Part shown: positions 6,175-7,227 of the stretch, piece after piece
Numbering within the stretch: position 1 is the first letter of the stretch
How the letters are laid out: the number at the start of each line of letters is the position of its first letter
Assembly (NCBI GenBank): GCA_946409855.1
Contig: CAMJXZ010000163.1
Span: forward strand, 1-7,227
Direction of reading: 5' to 3'
Origin: an uncultured Clostridia bacterium
GTDB taxonomy: Bacteria; Bacillota; Clostridia; Christensenellales; Aristaeellaceae
Length of the DNA: 7,227 bases
Position numbers and translations under genes: made by a program
The notes under the pieces: model-generated
What the model was told of the DNA's origin: nothing
Database searches by the model: none
What the model saw: only the letters and a program-made list of their open reading frames with translations

Positions 6175-7227
6175 TTATTCATACCACGCGTACTGGCTGA
6201 CGGAGCCGAAATCCATCACCGTCAGCCACGTTTTGTCGGGCAGGTAAAACCAGCTGGTGGTCTGCAGCTGCTGAAAGACCGAATGCGGGGCGTCCCTGAC
6301 CGGCATGCCCACGATGGAAACGCAGACGCCGCCGTCCGTCACCGTGGCGGCGTGATACCGGGCCGGCCCGTTTCTGATCAGCCATTCGAAGCGGTCGGCG
6401 ATGGACGCGTTGACGGTGCAGTGGATCACCAGCGGGTAATCCAGGTACCGCCAGACCTCCGGCGCCGTTCGCTCGGTGTAGCCGTACTGCCGGAGCGTGC
6501 CGATGTACATGCAGATATGGTAGCCGGGGTGGCTCATGGCCAGCAGCGCGCCGGGCTTTAAAACCTTGGGCAGCTCCGTCCAGTCCGGCATCGGCTTTTC
6601 GCCACCGCTGCAGTACAGGGAATACCTGGGCGACTGAGCAAGGAGGTCCGAAATGGAGCCGTGGGGCTTCTTCCCGCACTCGGTGAGGATCCATTTGGTA
6701 AAGCCGCTGCAGTCAAACCCGTACAGGTAATTGACCCCGTTGCGGTAATACAGGGAGTTCTGCCAGCTGGCGTACACCGTGTATTCCGGGATATGGTGGG
6801 CCAGGGTCTCATACTTGGTGCCGCCGATAAAGTACGGCACGCCGTAGGGAAAGCGGGGCTTCACGTCCGCCCCCGTCAGCAGGTTGTACCGCTGTACAAA
6901 GGGGTTGCCCTCCTCCAGCAGGGAAAACGCTGCGTCCAGATAAGGCGACCTTTCGATGGAGCCCTGGTTGCGGATGGTGATTCTTTCCGTGATGGAAAAC
7001 TCCTCCGCCGGCCCGGGCATCCGGATCGGATGGCCCGATTCGTCCGTGACGGCAGAAGCCCCGGAACCGCCAGACAGCAGCAGCAGTCCCGTCAGGAACA
7101 GGACGGCGCCCAGGATGCTGACCCATCCGGGAAACCGGAGAAAGCCGAACCGGAAGCTGAGCCCCGCCAGCACGAAGGCGGTGAGGAACATGAGCCCCGA
7201 CAGGGCCAGCACCCGCTTCTGGGTCAT
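6175..7227 (-). CDS. Membrane-anchored NlpC/P60-type cysteine peptidase domain protein
   Basis: A 350-residue protein with two hydrophobic segments near the N-terminus (about residues 7-25 and 35-51), then a domain with NlpC/P60 (C40) features. NlpC/P60 enzymes cut peptide bonds in cell-wall stem peptides. The likely catalytic cysteine is C173 in YGFDCSGFTKW. The likely histidine is H237 in GYHICMYIG, after LKPGALLAM, which matches the usual 'kpGDLvff...HVGiYiG' pattern. H269 in LVIHCTVN is in place for the third polar residue. VPYFIGG at 130-136 resembles the segment that normally lies just before the catalytic cysteine, but here about 37 residues separate them. Residues 60-120 are not recognised. 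The ATG is the last codon of the window, so its ribosome binding site is not visible and an upstream start cannot be excluded. The gene ends in its own terminator. Confidence 0.8.
   Translation of the reverse strand: MTQKRVLALSGLMFLTAFVLAGLSFRFGFLRFPGWVSILGAVLFLTGLLLLSGGSGASAVTDESGHPIRMPGPAEEFSITERITIRNQGSIERSPYLDAAFSLLEEGNPFVQRYNLLTGADVKPRFPYGVPYFIGGTKYETLAHHIPEYTVYASWQNSLYYRNGVNYLYGFDCSGFTKWILTECGKKPHGSISDLLAQSPRYSLYCSGGEKPMPDWTELPKVLKPGALLAMSHPGYHICMYIGTLRQYGYTERTAPEVWRYLDYPLVIHCTVNASIADRFEWLIRNGPARYHAATVTDGGVCVSIVGMPVRDAPHSVFQQLQTTSWFYLPDKTWLTVMDFGSVSQYAWYE

Noticed and set aside
1..7227. Search for CRISPR arrays, insertion sequences, tRNA or toxin-antitoxin genes
   Set aside because: I saw no direct-repeat arrays, transposase motifs, cloverleaf-like sequences or small gene pairs. 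The five minus-strand genes account for nearly all of the window.

Overview
All five genes in this window lie on the minus strand and are read from right to left. The DNA is GC-rich and densely coded, with few spacers. AddB (an AddAB-type recombination nuclease subunit), a DUF6062-like protein and well-spaced purine-rich ribosome binding sites together suggest a high-GC member of the Bacillota, probably class Clostridia. This is an inference from gene content; no rRNA or other marker gene is present.

Layout from right to left, in order of transcription. (1) 7227-6175: a membrane-anchored protein with an NlpC/P60-type cysteine peptidase domain, closed by a rho-independent terminator at 6161-6126. 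(2) A new transcription unit starts at an extended -10 promoter (6100-6071). It encodes a 238-residue cysteine-rich DUF6062-like protein (6046-5330) and then, 45 bp on, AddB (5284-1919). (3) A 108-132 bp spacer (1918-1787, depending on the downstream start) holds no terminator. It does hold a strong promoter, TTGCAA-N17-TATAAT (1847-1819), with a perfect inverted repeat directly upstream. (4) This promoter serves a membrane-anchored calcineurin-like metallophosphoesterase (1786-695) and, 19 bp later, the first 225 codons of polyphosphate kinase 1 (675-1, cut by the window edge).

The window therefore joins a DNA-repair unit (DUF6062-like gene plus addB) to a phosphate-related unit (phosphoesterase plus ppk1). 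The second can probably be transcribed both by read-through and from its own promoter. addA is not directly downstream of addB, where it is often found.

I found no CRISPR array, mobile element, tRNA, rRNA or recognisable defence island. The most notable points are unusual residues in otherwise well-conserved families. The phosphoesterase has altered GNH(D/E) and GHxH metal motifs, AddB has a degenerate Walker A motif, the DUF6062-like protein has two similar cysteine modules of which the second has lost its histidine, and the NlpC/P60 protein has a long spacer before its catalytic cysteine and an uncertain membrane topology.
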